IMG/VR virus record: IMGVR_UViG_3300009093_000115
Coordinates: 1 to 26,347 of that record
Strand: one strand, 5' to 3'
Length of the DNA: 26,347 bases
Source: a virus
The notes under the pieces are model-generated. The model did no database searches. It was not told where the DNA came from and saw only the letters and a program-made list of their open reading frames with translations. Shown here piece after piece: positions 1-6,355 of this stretch (position 1 is the stretch's first letter; each line of letters starts with the position of its first letter). The position numbers and the translations under genes are program-made.

Positions 1-2
1 CC

Positions 3-62
3 TTTCTAATAAGCACAGCACAGGCAGAAAAGCACCGTGTAGGTGTGCCCTGGTTAAAATAA
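3..62 (+). CDS. C-terminal end of an upstream gene (partial)
   Basis: An open frame enters from the left edge and ends at a TAA, giving about 19 residues ending in HRVGVPWLK. The next gene starts 6 bases downstream on the same strand, so this is most simply the tail of the preceding late gene. In Mu-like gene orders a portal or minor head protein would precede the virion morphogenesis protein, but that is inference from position only. Too little is visible to name a family, and the other two frames cannot be strictly excluded. Confidence 0.45.
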   Translation, partial: FLISTAQAEKHRVGVPWLK

Positions 63-68
63 CTGATT

Positions 69-185
69 ATGAAAAAGAAATACGATGAAGACAATCGCCC
101 GATTACCTGGATAGATGTATTGGTATCAGCCATTCTTATAGGTGCGCTGATTGCTTTTATCATTTCGGCAGTTAGCAGCATATGA
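69..185 (+). CDS. 38-aa single-helix membrane peptide
   Basis: This small ORF has a charged N-terminus (MKKKYDEDNRP) followed by one hydrophobic segment at about residues 16-36 (VLVSAILIGALIAFIISAVS), which suggests a single-pass inner-membrane peptide. Its stop overlaps the start of the next gene as ATGA (182-185), typical of translational coupling, and its ATG lies 6 bases after the upstream stop. I recognise no family. Small membrane peptides are common in phage late operons, but the function is unknown. Confidence 0.6.
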   Translation: MKKKYDEDNRPITWIDVLVSAILIGALIAFIISAVSSI

Positions 186-778
186 GCAAGCAGCGAGGCA
201 TATCAAAGGCACTTCGCGATTTGGCAGAGGCCAAGGAAAAGCTGGGTCGTCTTGAACAGCGGGCACCTAATATTGTCGGCGTGGAATCGGTGGAGTGGGT
301 TCATGAGAATTTTCAAAAGGAATCATATGAGGGAAAAAAATGGAAGCCGCGCGCTCCATCTACCAACGCTGGGTATGATCGTCGTAACGGAGTTAAAGGA
401 AGCGTGTTCAATTCTGGTAGTCCTATCTTATACCAAACTGGGAATCTTTACGATGCTATCCGAAAGGTCGTTACCGGAACCAAAGTCTTTATTGGATTCA
501 ATACAGATAAAGTACCCTACGGAATTGTCCACAACGAGGGTGGAGTTATCGAGAAGAGACAGAGAAAGATATCGATATATTTTAAGGGCGGAAGATTCTC
601 AAAAAAGCAGAAAGGAACTAGGAAAAAGAATGTTACGATTTATGCACATGCGTACAAGATGCCACGGCGGCAATTTATGCCAACGCCGGGGGAACCGGAG
701 AACCCAAGACTAAGGGCGAGGATTGTCAGAAAAATACTTTTTGAACGGGACAAAATATTGTCTAAATTTAAACGCTAA
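182..778 (+). CDS. Phage virion morphogenesis protein (Mu gpG-like / tail completion)
   Basis: The 198-aa protein has the pattern of the phage virion morphogenesis / tail completion family: an N-terminal helical segment, then an F-x-x-E......W-K-P region (about residues 44-57), an L-Y-Q-T-G-N-L segment (about 83-89), a V-x-I-G-F strand, a Y-G-x-x-H-N-E-G-G motif (about 113-121) and P-R-R-Q-F-M-P near residue 160. Family members act at the head-tail junction or in tail completion. The ATG overlaps the upstream stop as ATGA. A Lys/Arg-rich insertion at about 123-150 separates the H-N-E-G-G and P-R-R-Q-F motifs. The placement next to head genes agrees with the call; its exact step in assembly is not shown by the sequence. 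Confidence 0.8.
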   Translation: MSKQRGISKALRDLAEAKEKLGRLEQRAPNIVGVESVEWVHENFQKESYEGKKWKPRAPSTNAGYDRRNGVKGSVFNSGSPILYQTGNLYDAIRKVVTGTKVFIGFNTDKVPYGIVHNEGGVIEKRQRKISIYFKGGRFSKKQKGTRKKNVTIYAHAYKMPRRQFMPTPGEPENPRLRARIVRKILFERDKILSKFKR

Positions 779-793
779 AACCATACAACAATT

Positions 794-1120
794 ATGCATG
801 CTACACACCTTAACTCTGTCGAAGTAGAAAAAGAAGGCAAAGTCCCATCTCGCGAAGTGATGAATAAGTGGTACGACAACTTACAACGTCACATGCAGGC
901 TATTCGAAAGGCCCTGAGTCTTGTGGAAGAGCGCATACTCACGTCCACCGATTCTAATGTCAATATCCTGGCCAACTACCACAAAGAGGCCGAACGACTG
1001 TCTCACACTTACGTCTATCTTCAACAGATAGAGCACAATCGGTTCAAGCTTCCCGCCATGGAGGCCGCCAAAAAGCTCCAGGAAGAGCAAGACAAACAAA
1101 GTAAAATTGTGACACCGTGA
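794..1120 (+). CDS. Hypothetical helical protein
   Basis: The 108-aa product is hydrophilic and looks mostly alpha-helical, with long runs compatible with coiled coil at about residues 20-50 and 62-103 (for example KEAERLSHTYVYLQQIEHNR). It has no signal peptide or membrane segment. It starts 15 bases after the morphogenesis gene, and its TGA (1118-1120) overlaps the ATG of the next gene as TGATG, so the two are probably translated in a coupled way. I do not recognise a family. Its position between head-completion and protease-like genes suggests a structural or chaperone role, but that is inference. Confidence 0.65.
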   Translation: MHATHLNSVEVEKEGKVPSREVMNKWYDNLQRHMQAIRKALSLVEERILTSTDSNVNILANYHKEAERLSHTYVYLQQIEHNRFKLPAMEAAKKLQEEQDKQSKIVTP

Positions 1121-1497
1121 TGGGCATACGTACACGTCGAATAGAGATACTTTTTCCGCAATATGTCAATGTGGCGCAGGTGGACTTTACGAGATTCGAG
1201 AAAAACGCTATGATCTTCTTGGATCATGATGCACGCGAACCGATAGGGCGTATGACCGATATAAGGTATGTACCATATAAGCAGAAATATACCGGTTGTC
1301 CTAATTTTCCCGTACAGCGTAGCGCCCGTTCCGACGAAGCGATTTCTATGCATCGCAAACACATGCTTATTTGCGGCGTTGGCGGTCGATGGGTTGGTAA
1401 GACTTTTGAAGTCCTGGAAGTGTCACTTATACCAAAACCACTTATGTACTATGAGACCCCATCCAATAAGCAAGAAGAGAAGACTGAGGGATCGTAG
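1120..1497 (+). CDS. Prohead-protease-like protein, apparently catalytically dead
   Basis: The 125-aa product resembles the N-terminal protease domain of the capsid gene at 3122-5689. Residues 21-49 (VDFTRFEKN...HD..EPIGRMTDIR) align with VIDFTRYNKN...EH...DPLGRMTDIR there. Near residues 99-106 it has LEVSLIPKP where the larger protein has YEISLVALPSNP. The histidine equivalent to the protease His is present (H36). At the catalytic serine position, the ASIGG motif of the active-looking copy is CGVGG here, so Ser is replaced by Gly86. It is therefore probably non-proteolytic. The start is ATG 1120; an in-frame GTG at 1117 is possible. Its role (assembly factor, decoy or relic) is unknown. Confidence 0.6.
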   Translation: MGIRTRRIEILFPQYVNVAQVDFTRFEKNAMIFLDHDAREPIGRMTDIRYVPYKQKYTGCPNFPVQRSARSDEAISMHRKHMLICGVGGRWVGKTFEVLEVSLIPKPLMYYETPSNKQEEKTEGS

Positions 1498-1564
1498 CCG
1501 CGTCTGTGTGGCGAACTTCCCGATAAGAATACAAGTCATTACGGCTAAAACGCCCTTCGCATGA
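1451..1564 (+). CDS. Possible 37-aa basic peptide
   Basis: A short ORF begins inside the end of the protease-like gene and stops at TGA 1562-1564, overlapping the next ATG (1561) as ATGA. Its product is very basic at the N-terminus (RPHPISKKRRLRDRSR) and ends VITAKTPFA. The only support is that it fills the 63-base gap before the next ORF and shows the coupled overlap used throughout this operon. It may simply be a chance ORF. Confidence 0.3.
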   Translation: MRPHPISKKRRLRDRSRVCVANFPIRIQVITAKTPFA

Positions 1565-1722
1565 AGCTCTACGATAGGAAAGGGCGGGACCTTACTATAA
1601 AATTCTACGTTTTGTCTTACGATATGGCATCCGGACGTATGGGATACATGCCCAAAGAGTCCAATTTAGAGAAGGTATCGTACAAAACTGTTCACGGTGC
1701 GCAGATAAAACTAATGCCATGA
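1561..1722 (+). CDS. 53-aa hypothetical protein
   Basis: The ORF fills the gap upstream of the tail-terminator-like gene and ends in an ATGA overlap with it (1719-1722). The product (MKLYDRKGRD...IKLMP) is soluble with a mixed beta-like pattern (LTIKFYVLSYDM) and has no recognisable family. The size, lack of spacer and coupled stop/start support it as a real small gene of the late operon. Confidence 0.5.
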   Translation: MKLYDRKGRDLTIKFYVLSYDMASGRMGYMPKESNLEKVSYKTVHGAQIKLMP

Positions 1723-2255
1723 TCGGAGAGATACTATACGCAGTACAGCAGGAAGTACTTGCCTTCCTGGCCGGAGGGCCGGGCACTGTCATACATCGTA
1801 CTATGTTCAATGTGGACAATTGGCCGTCCTACTCTATGCCTTTAATCACGATCAAGGAGCTGCCGGGAGAGGATTTTGATGAGAAGATAGGCGGCTGGAC
1901 ACTATGCGACTGGACGTTTGAACTGAGTGCGTACAACGTCACCCCGGACATGGCAGGCATAGACCCCACCAACTACAGCGCGACGCGCATTAACGTCATA
2001 GATGAATTGCGCCAGCACTTCAAGACGTATAGAAAATGGCTATCAGTGGAGATGCCCGCCGCAGAAAGTACATACGGTCTTAAATGGACCTTATCTCGTG
2101 TTGAGGCTGCTGATCCTCTTGAGCACCCGAGCGGTCAGGTAGACGGATACAAGTTGTCGTTTTCAACGCTATCGTGGGACGTATCAACGCGCGGCACTGA
2201 TGAGATATCGCCGCTGCAAACGATCCAGCAGCTCAACCCGCCGCCTGCCCATTAG
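1719..2255 (+). CDS. Probable tail terminator / minor tail protein
   Basis: The 178-aa soluble alpha/beta protein starts with an amphipathic helix (MIGEILYAVQQEVLAFLAG), continues with beta segments (SMPLITIKEL, WTFELSAYNV) and has a long helix near INVIDELRQHF. This is the helix-strand arrangement seen in tail terminator proteins, and the position between virion morphogenesis and capsid genes fits a head-tail joining role. The sequence match to any family is not strong, so the call is partly positional. It is translationally coupled to the 53-aa gene, and its last 23 bases overlap tail-to-tail with the minus-strand gene at 2233-2505. Confidence 0.5.
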   Translation: MIGEILYAVQQEVLAFLAGGPGTVIHRTMFNVDNWPSYSMPLITIKELPGEDFDEKIGGWTLCDWTFELSAYNVTPDMAGIDPTNYSATRINVIDELRQHFKTYRKWLSVEMPAAESTYGLKWTLSRVEAADPLEHPSGQVDGYKLSFSTLSWDVSTRGTDEISPLQTIQQLNPPPAH

Positions 2256-2505
2256 CGGGCTTATCTACAAACTTCACCTTGTCAAATCGTAGTCCTTCAC
2301 TCATTTTTTCTGATAACGCGCTGTAGGTGTCTTTCACACCTTCCCGGTACATGTTCTCTCCGTGTTTCTTAAGAGCGGATTTGAAGTTAGCCTGCTGCTG
2401 GTCCATGATCCGCTGTGTCTTTCTGTAGTACAGGCGCACATAGCAGAAGCCTACGATCAGTCCACTGAGTACACCCATAGATAAATCAGTTAGTATCTGT
2501 ATCAT
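2233..2505 (-). CDS. Small membrane-anchored coiled-coil protein
   Basis: The 90-aa protein has one hydrophobic segment at about residues 9-25 (SMGVLSGLIVGFCYVRL) followed by a charged helical tail with coiled-coil character to about residue 75. The likely topology is a membrane anchor with the helix in the cytoplasm, given the YYRKTQR positive charge just after the segment. It is the last gene of a three-gene minus-strand unit, starts within the last 20 bases of the preceding gene, and converges on the plus-strand gene ending at 2255. Function unknown. Its orientation suggests expression separate from the late operon. Confidence 0.6.
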   Translation of the reverse strand: MIQILTDLSMGVLSGLIVGFCYVRLYYRKTQRIMDQQQANFKSALKKHGENMYREGVKDTYSALSEKMSEGLRFDKVKFVDKPANGQAAG

Positions 2506-2749
2506 CTCTGTGATTTTTCTTTATCAAATCTTCCTTGTCCAGGGTCAGCACGGTAAGTCTGTCCGTACGCATGGCCCATATTCTCCCGGTAAAGAGTAAA
2601 CGAATACGTTCCCATAGCGATAGCCGCCATGATGTGATAGACCATTGATGCAATGTCTTATCATCTACATAGGACTCGACAAGTGAATGAACAGGCTGAC
2701 CGTTCCAAAGGTCTGTCGCATTGGATTCGTCAAAAGGCGCAGGTGTCAT
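2486..2749 (-). CDS. Small hypothetical phage protein with W-R-L...F-T-G-R-I-W motif
   Basis: The 87-aa protein has an acidic N-terminal half and a conserved-looking core at about residues 41-58 (WRLSLWERIRLLFTGRIW). It resembles the small 'W-R..L..R.R.LF.G.iW' proteins often found in phage genomes, whose function is unknown; this resemblance is from memory and not verified. It overlaps the regulator upstream as ATGA (2746-2749) and the 90-aa gene downstream by 20 bases, so the three minus-strand genes form one coupled unit. No membrane segment or signal peptide is apparent. Confidence 0.55.
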   Translation of the reverse strand: MTPAPFDESNATDLWNGQPVHSLVESYVDDKTLHQWSITSWRLSLWERIRLLFTGRIWAMRTDRLTVLTLDKEDLIKKNHRDDTDTN

Positions 2750-3036
2750 AGTGATTTTTTTAGAAGTGCTAAGATAGGCGGTTTGGGAGGATGCAGCAGT
2801 ACAAGCTTCGGATTTATCTCGTGACTTTCATCGATTAGTCGGTCAATGGTGAGAAGATACGACATCTCGCTGTCCACTGTCCAGGTTTTTGATCCGGATT
2901 CAATGCGGTAGATGGTTTCTACCGATAAGCCTGATCTAACAGAAACAGCCGTGAGTGTTATACCATACAAGGCCCGTAAACGCTTTAGCTGCTGGGCCTT
3001 GTGGACCCGAGCTTTTTCAATATCGGAATTTAGCAT
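2746..3036 (-). CDS. XRE-family helix-turn-helix regulator
   Basis: The 96-aa protein carries a Cro/C1-type HTH at about residues 15-62: a helix (QQLKRLRALYGIT), a turn-helix unit (LTAVSVRSGLSVETIYRIESGS) and C-terminal helices (SEMSYLLTIDRLI). Such proteins bind DNA as dimers. The ATG at 3036 (MLNSDIEKARV) is preferred over the upstream in-frame ATG at 3096, because the longer form would add Cys/Ser-rich residues unlike the family and would cover the promoter region. The gene diverges from the capsid gene, and the 15-bp palindrome at 3081-3095 lies between them and is a candidate operator. The C-terminal PPKPPILALLKK tail is unusual. It is the first gene of a minus-strand unit inside an otherwise plus-strand late region. 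Confidence 0.75.
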   Translation of the reverse strand: MLNSDIEKARVHKAQQLKRLRALYGITLTAVSVRSGLSVETIYRIESGSKTWTVDSEMSYLLTIDRLIDESHEINPKLVLLHPPKPPILALLKKSL

Positions 3037-3074
3037 ACAACAATAGTACGATAAGTCACTAACTGACGTGTCAC

Positions 3075-3082
3075 TATTTTTG
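3075..3082 (+). promoter_or_regulatory. Candidate Bacteroidota -7 box for the capsid gene
   Basis: TATTTTTG matches the TAnnTTTG -7 consensus of Bacteroidota promoters and lies 39 bases before the chosen capsid start at 3122. A good TTTG/TTG -33 element at the expected distance is not visible, so the promoter is tentative. It abuts and slightly overlaps the palindrome at 3081-3095. Confidence 0.4.
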
Positions 3083-3095
3083 CACATCCTGTGCA
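3081..3095. promoter_or_regulatory. Candidate operator: palindrome TGCACA-TCC-TGTGCA
   Basis: Perfect 6-bp inverted arms separated by 3 bases sit in the divergent intergenic region between the HTH regulator (start 3036) and the capsid gene (start 3122). The size and symmetry fit a site for a dimeric XRE repressor. The site overlaps the end of the candidate -7 box, so binding would be expected to repress the capsid promoter. No second copy is seen in this intergenic region. Confidence 0.5.
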
Positions 3096-3121
3096 TTTCT
3101 CTAAATACTTACACGGGCACA

Positions 3122-5689
3122 ATGGCAAAAAGGCTCATCTTTTCTACGGCTGCGCCAAATGATCAGGGCGGAATTATACCCAACGATGTCATAGACTTCA
3201 CGCGGTACAACAAAAATCCCGTCCTATTAAAGGAACACTGTTGGGGCTGGGACCCCTTGGGCCGCATGACAGACATTCGGCTGGAAAATGGTCAATGGTC
3301 CGGAGTGCCAGTCTTCCATATGGAGACGCAGGCAAGCCGGGAAGCAGCAGGGATGTATGAAAAGGATTCTCTGAATGCCGCATCTATCGGGGGCTTTGCT
3401 GTTTGGAAAACCAACAAAGTAACCGGCGACTACGAACGCGATGAGAAAGGGTTAAAGCTTTGCGAAAAGTACTACCTCTACGAAATTTCCCTGGTCGCGT
3501 TGCCGAGCAATCCCGAAGCGGTAGGTACAACACTCTGCGCCAGATTCTACGAAGAGACCGACTATGCCAACATGGACAACGTACTTTCAAATCTTTCTTC
3601 AAAATTCAACTACAACTCGATGAAAAAGAAACCCGGCGAATCTGGATACGACCCTAAGGTGGATGGTCCCGATGCACCCGAGCATAACACCCACACGGCG
3701 CAAACAGGAGTTACGAACACAAACGCCGCCGGAGCTTCCACGGATGTAAATGAGCTGCCTCCTATTATCTCGCAAGCTATCAAAGCCGGTCTTGCGGTGA
3801 CCTTTCATTCAGCAGGACAACCGAACACAAACGGTGTAACGGTCCCTACGGCAGTGCCCGGTGTTACTTCTGAAACCCCTCCCAAGGACGGCGGAACAAC
3901 ACAGCCGGAGCCTATCGGTATGACAGCCAAACAAAAGTTGGCGGCCGAGAAACAAAAAGCCATGCAACGCGCTCGTAAAGACGCAGAAGCCGCTGTGACC
4001 TATGCCACGGAGTGTAAGGCCGACGCTGAAAAAGATGACGCTGATGAAATGGCTGCAACTAAGTACAACAGTGCCAAAGCCAAGGCCGAACGCATGATCA
4101 AGCTGGCATCCGAGGCAGAGGACGACTATAAAAAAGCCAAAGCTGAGGCTGACGAAGAGGAAGACATGAACCGTTCCGGTGTCAATACCAACGGTGCCGG
4201 GCAGGGTCTTCAGCCTCATCGCAATACTCCCCATCAGGGCCAGGGCAACAGTCAGACAGCCGCACCGCAGTTCTTCAGTTCCGATGAGCTGAACCAGCGG
4301 CTCACGCTTGCGGTCGCTCCGACCTTTAAGGCAAAGGTCAAAGCAATGGCCAGCGGCATAACTTTTACAGCGCTCAACAGCTCTAAAGCCGATGAGAACG
4401 CTAAGAAGATCATGAAGAGGGTATTTCATACGAACCGCAAGTCCACGGATCAGGTTGATCTGGCAGACCACGCAGTCGTGTTGAATTCGATTCTCAACGA
4501 TCCTCGTCTGGCCGCTGTCGCGCAGAAAACGCGCATGGTACAGGCGAAGGCAGGCGAAGTGCCACAGATGCGGAACAACTATCGCGGCGAACGCGGTATG
4601 TCTCTGCAAACCCTGTCCGCTGATCTCGCAGCTGGTAACTTACAGTATTGGGATCGTCAAAGCAACGCGATGAAGAACCTGACGCTGTTGACTTCTACGG
4701 ACAACGCCCTGGCAGCTCCGGCGCTCAATACAATCGAATGGCTTTCCCTGGCGATCTTCGAGCTGTTCCCGACCACCAGCTGGAAGGCTATGATCCCTGT
4801 CTTTGCTGCTGAAATGACCAGCCGAAACACGGGTACGATCTGGGCGAACATCGTTGCTGATCCGGCCATCTACAAAGGCAATCAACCAGCTCCCGCCAAC
4901 GACTATTCGTACACTGATCAGGCCGTAAGCTTGGCCCTGACTCCGTACTACCTTCAGCCTATGATCTGGAATCCGCTGTACATGCATCAGCTTCGCTATG
5001 ATCAGCAGGCAACCGGATGGGCACAGGCATTTGCCAAGTGGAATTCCGTTATGGACGATAATTTGATCTACACGCTTGCATCTACGGTGCCTGCCAGTGC
5101 GATCATTCCGTCCAGCGGCCTGAGTGGTTACGAAGTGAATGCACAGAGCTTCAACATACCCAACAGCGGCGCACAGAATAAATTCTTCTGGTCGCCCAAC
5201 TATGCGGGCCAGCTGCTCACGCCTACGCTCAACGACATCATTGCTATCGAGCAGATTTACCGTAACCAGAACTTTGAATTAGATCGTGAGAAAGCATGCC
5301 TTGTTATTGATCCGATCATGGAACGGTACTTCAGCCAGGACCCTGAGACAAAATCTCTGCTGACAAGCTGGGTGAGCCGTGATGCTGAAGAGTTCCTTGG
5401 GTTCAAGCACACGGTCCTCGATGTCCGCAGCCGCGTAGCAGTCTACGATCCGACCACCGGTCAGGTGAAGGACATAAACGGCGCTATTCCTGCGACCGCT
5501 CAGTCTGCCGCGCTTGGTTTCATCCCAAGTCAGGTAGCAATTGGTCTGGGTATGCTGGACGTGTTCATGGTACAGGACCCAAGCATATATGGATACAGGA
5601 TGTCCGCCGACATTCGTATCGGTGCTGCGCCGCTCAGGTATAATTTTCTGGGCACATCGCTGTACTACTACGGTCTGGCCAACGTATAA
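3122..5689 (+). CDS. Prohead protease - scaffold - major capsid protein fusion
   Basis: The 855-aa product has three parts. Residues 1-140 form a HK97-type prohead protease domain with IDFTRYNKNPVLLKEH (His39), DPLGRMTDIR, AASIGG (Ser88) and YEISLVALPSNPEA (about 120-133). Residues about 150-420 are low-complexity, with a charged Ala/Lys/Glu coiled-coil stretch at 266-350 that looks like scaffold. Residues from about 490 to 855 look like a HK97-fold major capsid protein (LYMHQLRYDQQATGWAQAF region; the C-terminus runs through YRMSADIRIGAAPLRYNFLG). The protease presumably cuts scaffold from capsid during prohead maturation. ATG 3122 is chosen because the upstream start (3068) would add a hydrophobic extension over the promoter. 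A strong terminator follows. Confidence 0.88.
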   Translation: MAKRLIFSTAAPNDQGGIIPNDVIDFTRYNKNPVLLKEHCWGWDPLGRMTDIRLENGQWSGVPVFHMETQASREAAGMYEKDSLNAASIGGFAVWKTNKVTGDYERDEKGLKLCEKYYLYEISLVALPSNPEAVGTTLCARFYEETDYANMDNVLSNLSSKFNYNSMKKKPGESGYDPKVDGPDAPEHNTHTAQTGVTNTNAAGASTDVNELPPIISQAIKAGLAVTFHSAGQPNTNGVTVPTAVPGVTSETPPKDGGTTQPEPIGMTAKQKLAAEKQKAMQRARKDAEAAVTYATECKADAEKDDADEMAATKYNSAKAKAERMIKLASEAEDDYKKAKAEADEEEDMNRSGVNTNGAGQGLQPHRNTPHQGQGNSQTAAPQFFSSDELNQRLTLAVAPTFKAKVKAMASGITFTALNSSKADENAKKIMKRVFHTNRKSTDQVDLADHAVVLNSILNDPRLAAVAQKTRMVQAKAGEVPQMRNNYRGERGMSLQTLSADLAAGNLQYWDRQSNAMKNLTLLTSTDNALAAPALNTIEWLSLAIFELFPTTSWKAMIPVFAAEMTSRNTGTIWANIVADPAIYKGNQPAPANDYSYTDQAVSLALTPYYLQPMIWNPLYMHQLRYDQQATGWAQAFAKWNSVMDDNLIYTLASTVPASAIIPSSGLSGYEVNAQSFNIPNSGAQNKFFWSPNYAGQLLTPTLNDIIAIEQIYRNQNFELDREKACLVIDPIMERYFSQDPETKSLLTSWVSRDAEEFLGFKHTVLDVRSRVAVYDPTTGQVKDINGAIPATAQSAALGFIPSQVAIGLGMLDVFMVQDPSIYGYRMSADIRIGAAPLRYNFLGTSLYYYGLANV

Positions 5690-5724
5690 AAAATCCTATA
5701 AAGCTGCATATTTCACGGACCCCC

Positions 5725-5758
5725 GCCCCCGACGACCTTAGTTAGTCGGGGGCTATTT
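5725..5758 (+). terminator. Rho-independent terminator after the capsid gene
   Basis: A 9-bp perfect stem, GCCCCCGAC (5725-5733) with GTCGGGGGC (5745-5753), encloses an 11-base loop and is followed by a short T-rich stretch (TATTT). It lies 36 bases past the capsid stop. It would limit capsid read-through and separate capsid expression from the downstream tail genes; the T tract is short, so termination may be partial. Confidence 0.8.
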
Positions 5759-5781
5759 AAAACAGATTCAAATTTCAGGTA

Positions 5782-6300
5782 ATGAAAAACATAAAAGTAA
5801 CTTTCTTGATCGGGTTTCTTGTAGCGATGGCACTGTCTTCCACGGCCCAGCTGCGCACTACGACCCGTTCCACCATACAGCAAGGTCAGTTCCTGGACTA
5901 TCCCGGCTCCTGGCTTACGGCAGTACCGGCAGCTGCGCAGATGGATACCCTTCAGGTATCTGACACGGTAGCCTACATTATACCGGTCATGCATAGCAAT
6001 GACGTGGACCTTACCCATGAGTTCTATTGGACGAAATACGGATCAGGCACCGCTACCGTTACGCTGACTTTCTACCAGGGCAATACACCGTGGTACTTCA
6101 CCCAATGTACATCCGGAGTGGCAAAGACGGCCTATTCCAAATCGTATACCATCTCTGCGTCCGGTGACCAGGGATTTCTGTCCTTCAAGACCGATTCAGT
6201 GAATTTCACCGGCAGATATCTGAAGGTGCAATACATGACCAGTTCGACGGCCAGCGTGGGAGGCAAGATCATAAGTCGAACAAAGGCTACTATTAAGTAG
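5782..6300 (+). CDS. Secreted beta-rich protein of unknown function
   Basis: The 172-aa protein begins with a Sec-type signal peptide (MKNIKVTFLIGFLVAMALSS, cleavage probably after ...STA or STAQ near residues 22-23). The mature part is Thr/Ser/aromatic-rich and looks like a beta-sandwich (ATVTLTFYQGNTPWYF, LSFKTDSVNFTGRYLKVQY). It stands just after the capsid terminator and before tail genes, a slot where decoration or head-fibre proteins are often found. An export signal is odd for a particle assembled in the cytoplasm. It could be a decoration protein, or a surface protein of the infected or lysogenic cell. I recognise no family. Confidence 0.65.
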   Translation: MKNIKVTFLIGFLVAMALSSTAQLRTTTRSTIQQGQFLDYPGSWLTAVPAAAQMDTLQVSDTVAYIIPVMHSNDVDLTHEFYWTKYGSGTATVTLTFYQGNTPWYFTQCTSGVAKTAYSKSYTISASGDQGFLSFKTDSVNFTGRYLKVQYMTSSTASVGGKIISRTKATIK

Positions 6301-6355
6301 CCATCTACACAAATTCCCACAAAACACCATTACACAACTTTTCAAAAACACGGTT

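Noticed and set aside
2237-2260. Short hairpins (CCCGC/GCGGG, GCCC/GGGC) at the convergent gene ends
   Set aside because: Only 4-5 bp stems without a clear T run; too weak to call a bidirectional terminator.
3037-3096. Longer N-terminus for the HTH regulator starting at 3096
   Set aside because: The extra residues (MHRMCKNSDTSVSDLSYYCC) do not look like the family and lie over the palindrome; the start at 3036 fits the HTH length.
3068-3121. Longer N-terminus for the capsid fusion beginning MSLFLHILCISLNTYTG
   Set aside because: It would cover the palindrome and the candidate promoter, adds a hydrophobic Cys-containing extension unlike prohead proteases, and the ATG at 3122 gives a better N-terminus.
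3809-4609. 266-aa minus-strand ORF opposite the scaffold-like region
   Set aside because: It is antisense to a strongly coding region and its Cys/Leu/Phe-rich translation shows no protein-like pattern; a shadow of the Ala/Lys codons on the other strand.
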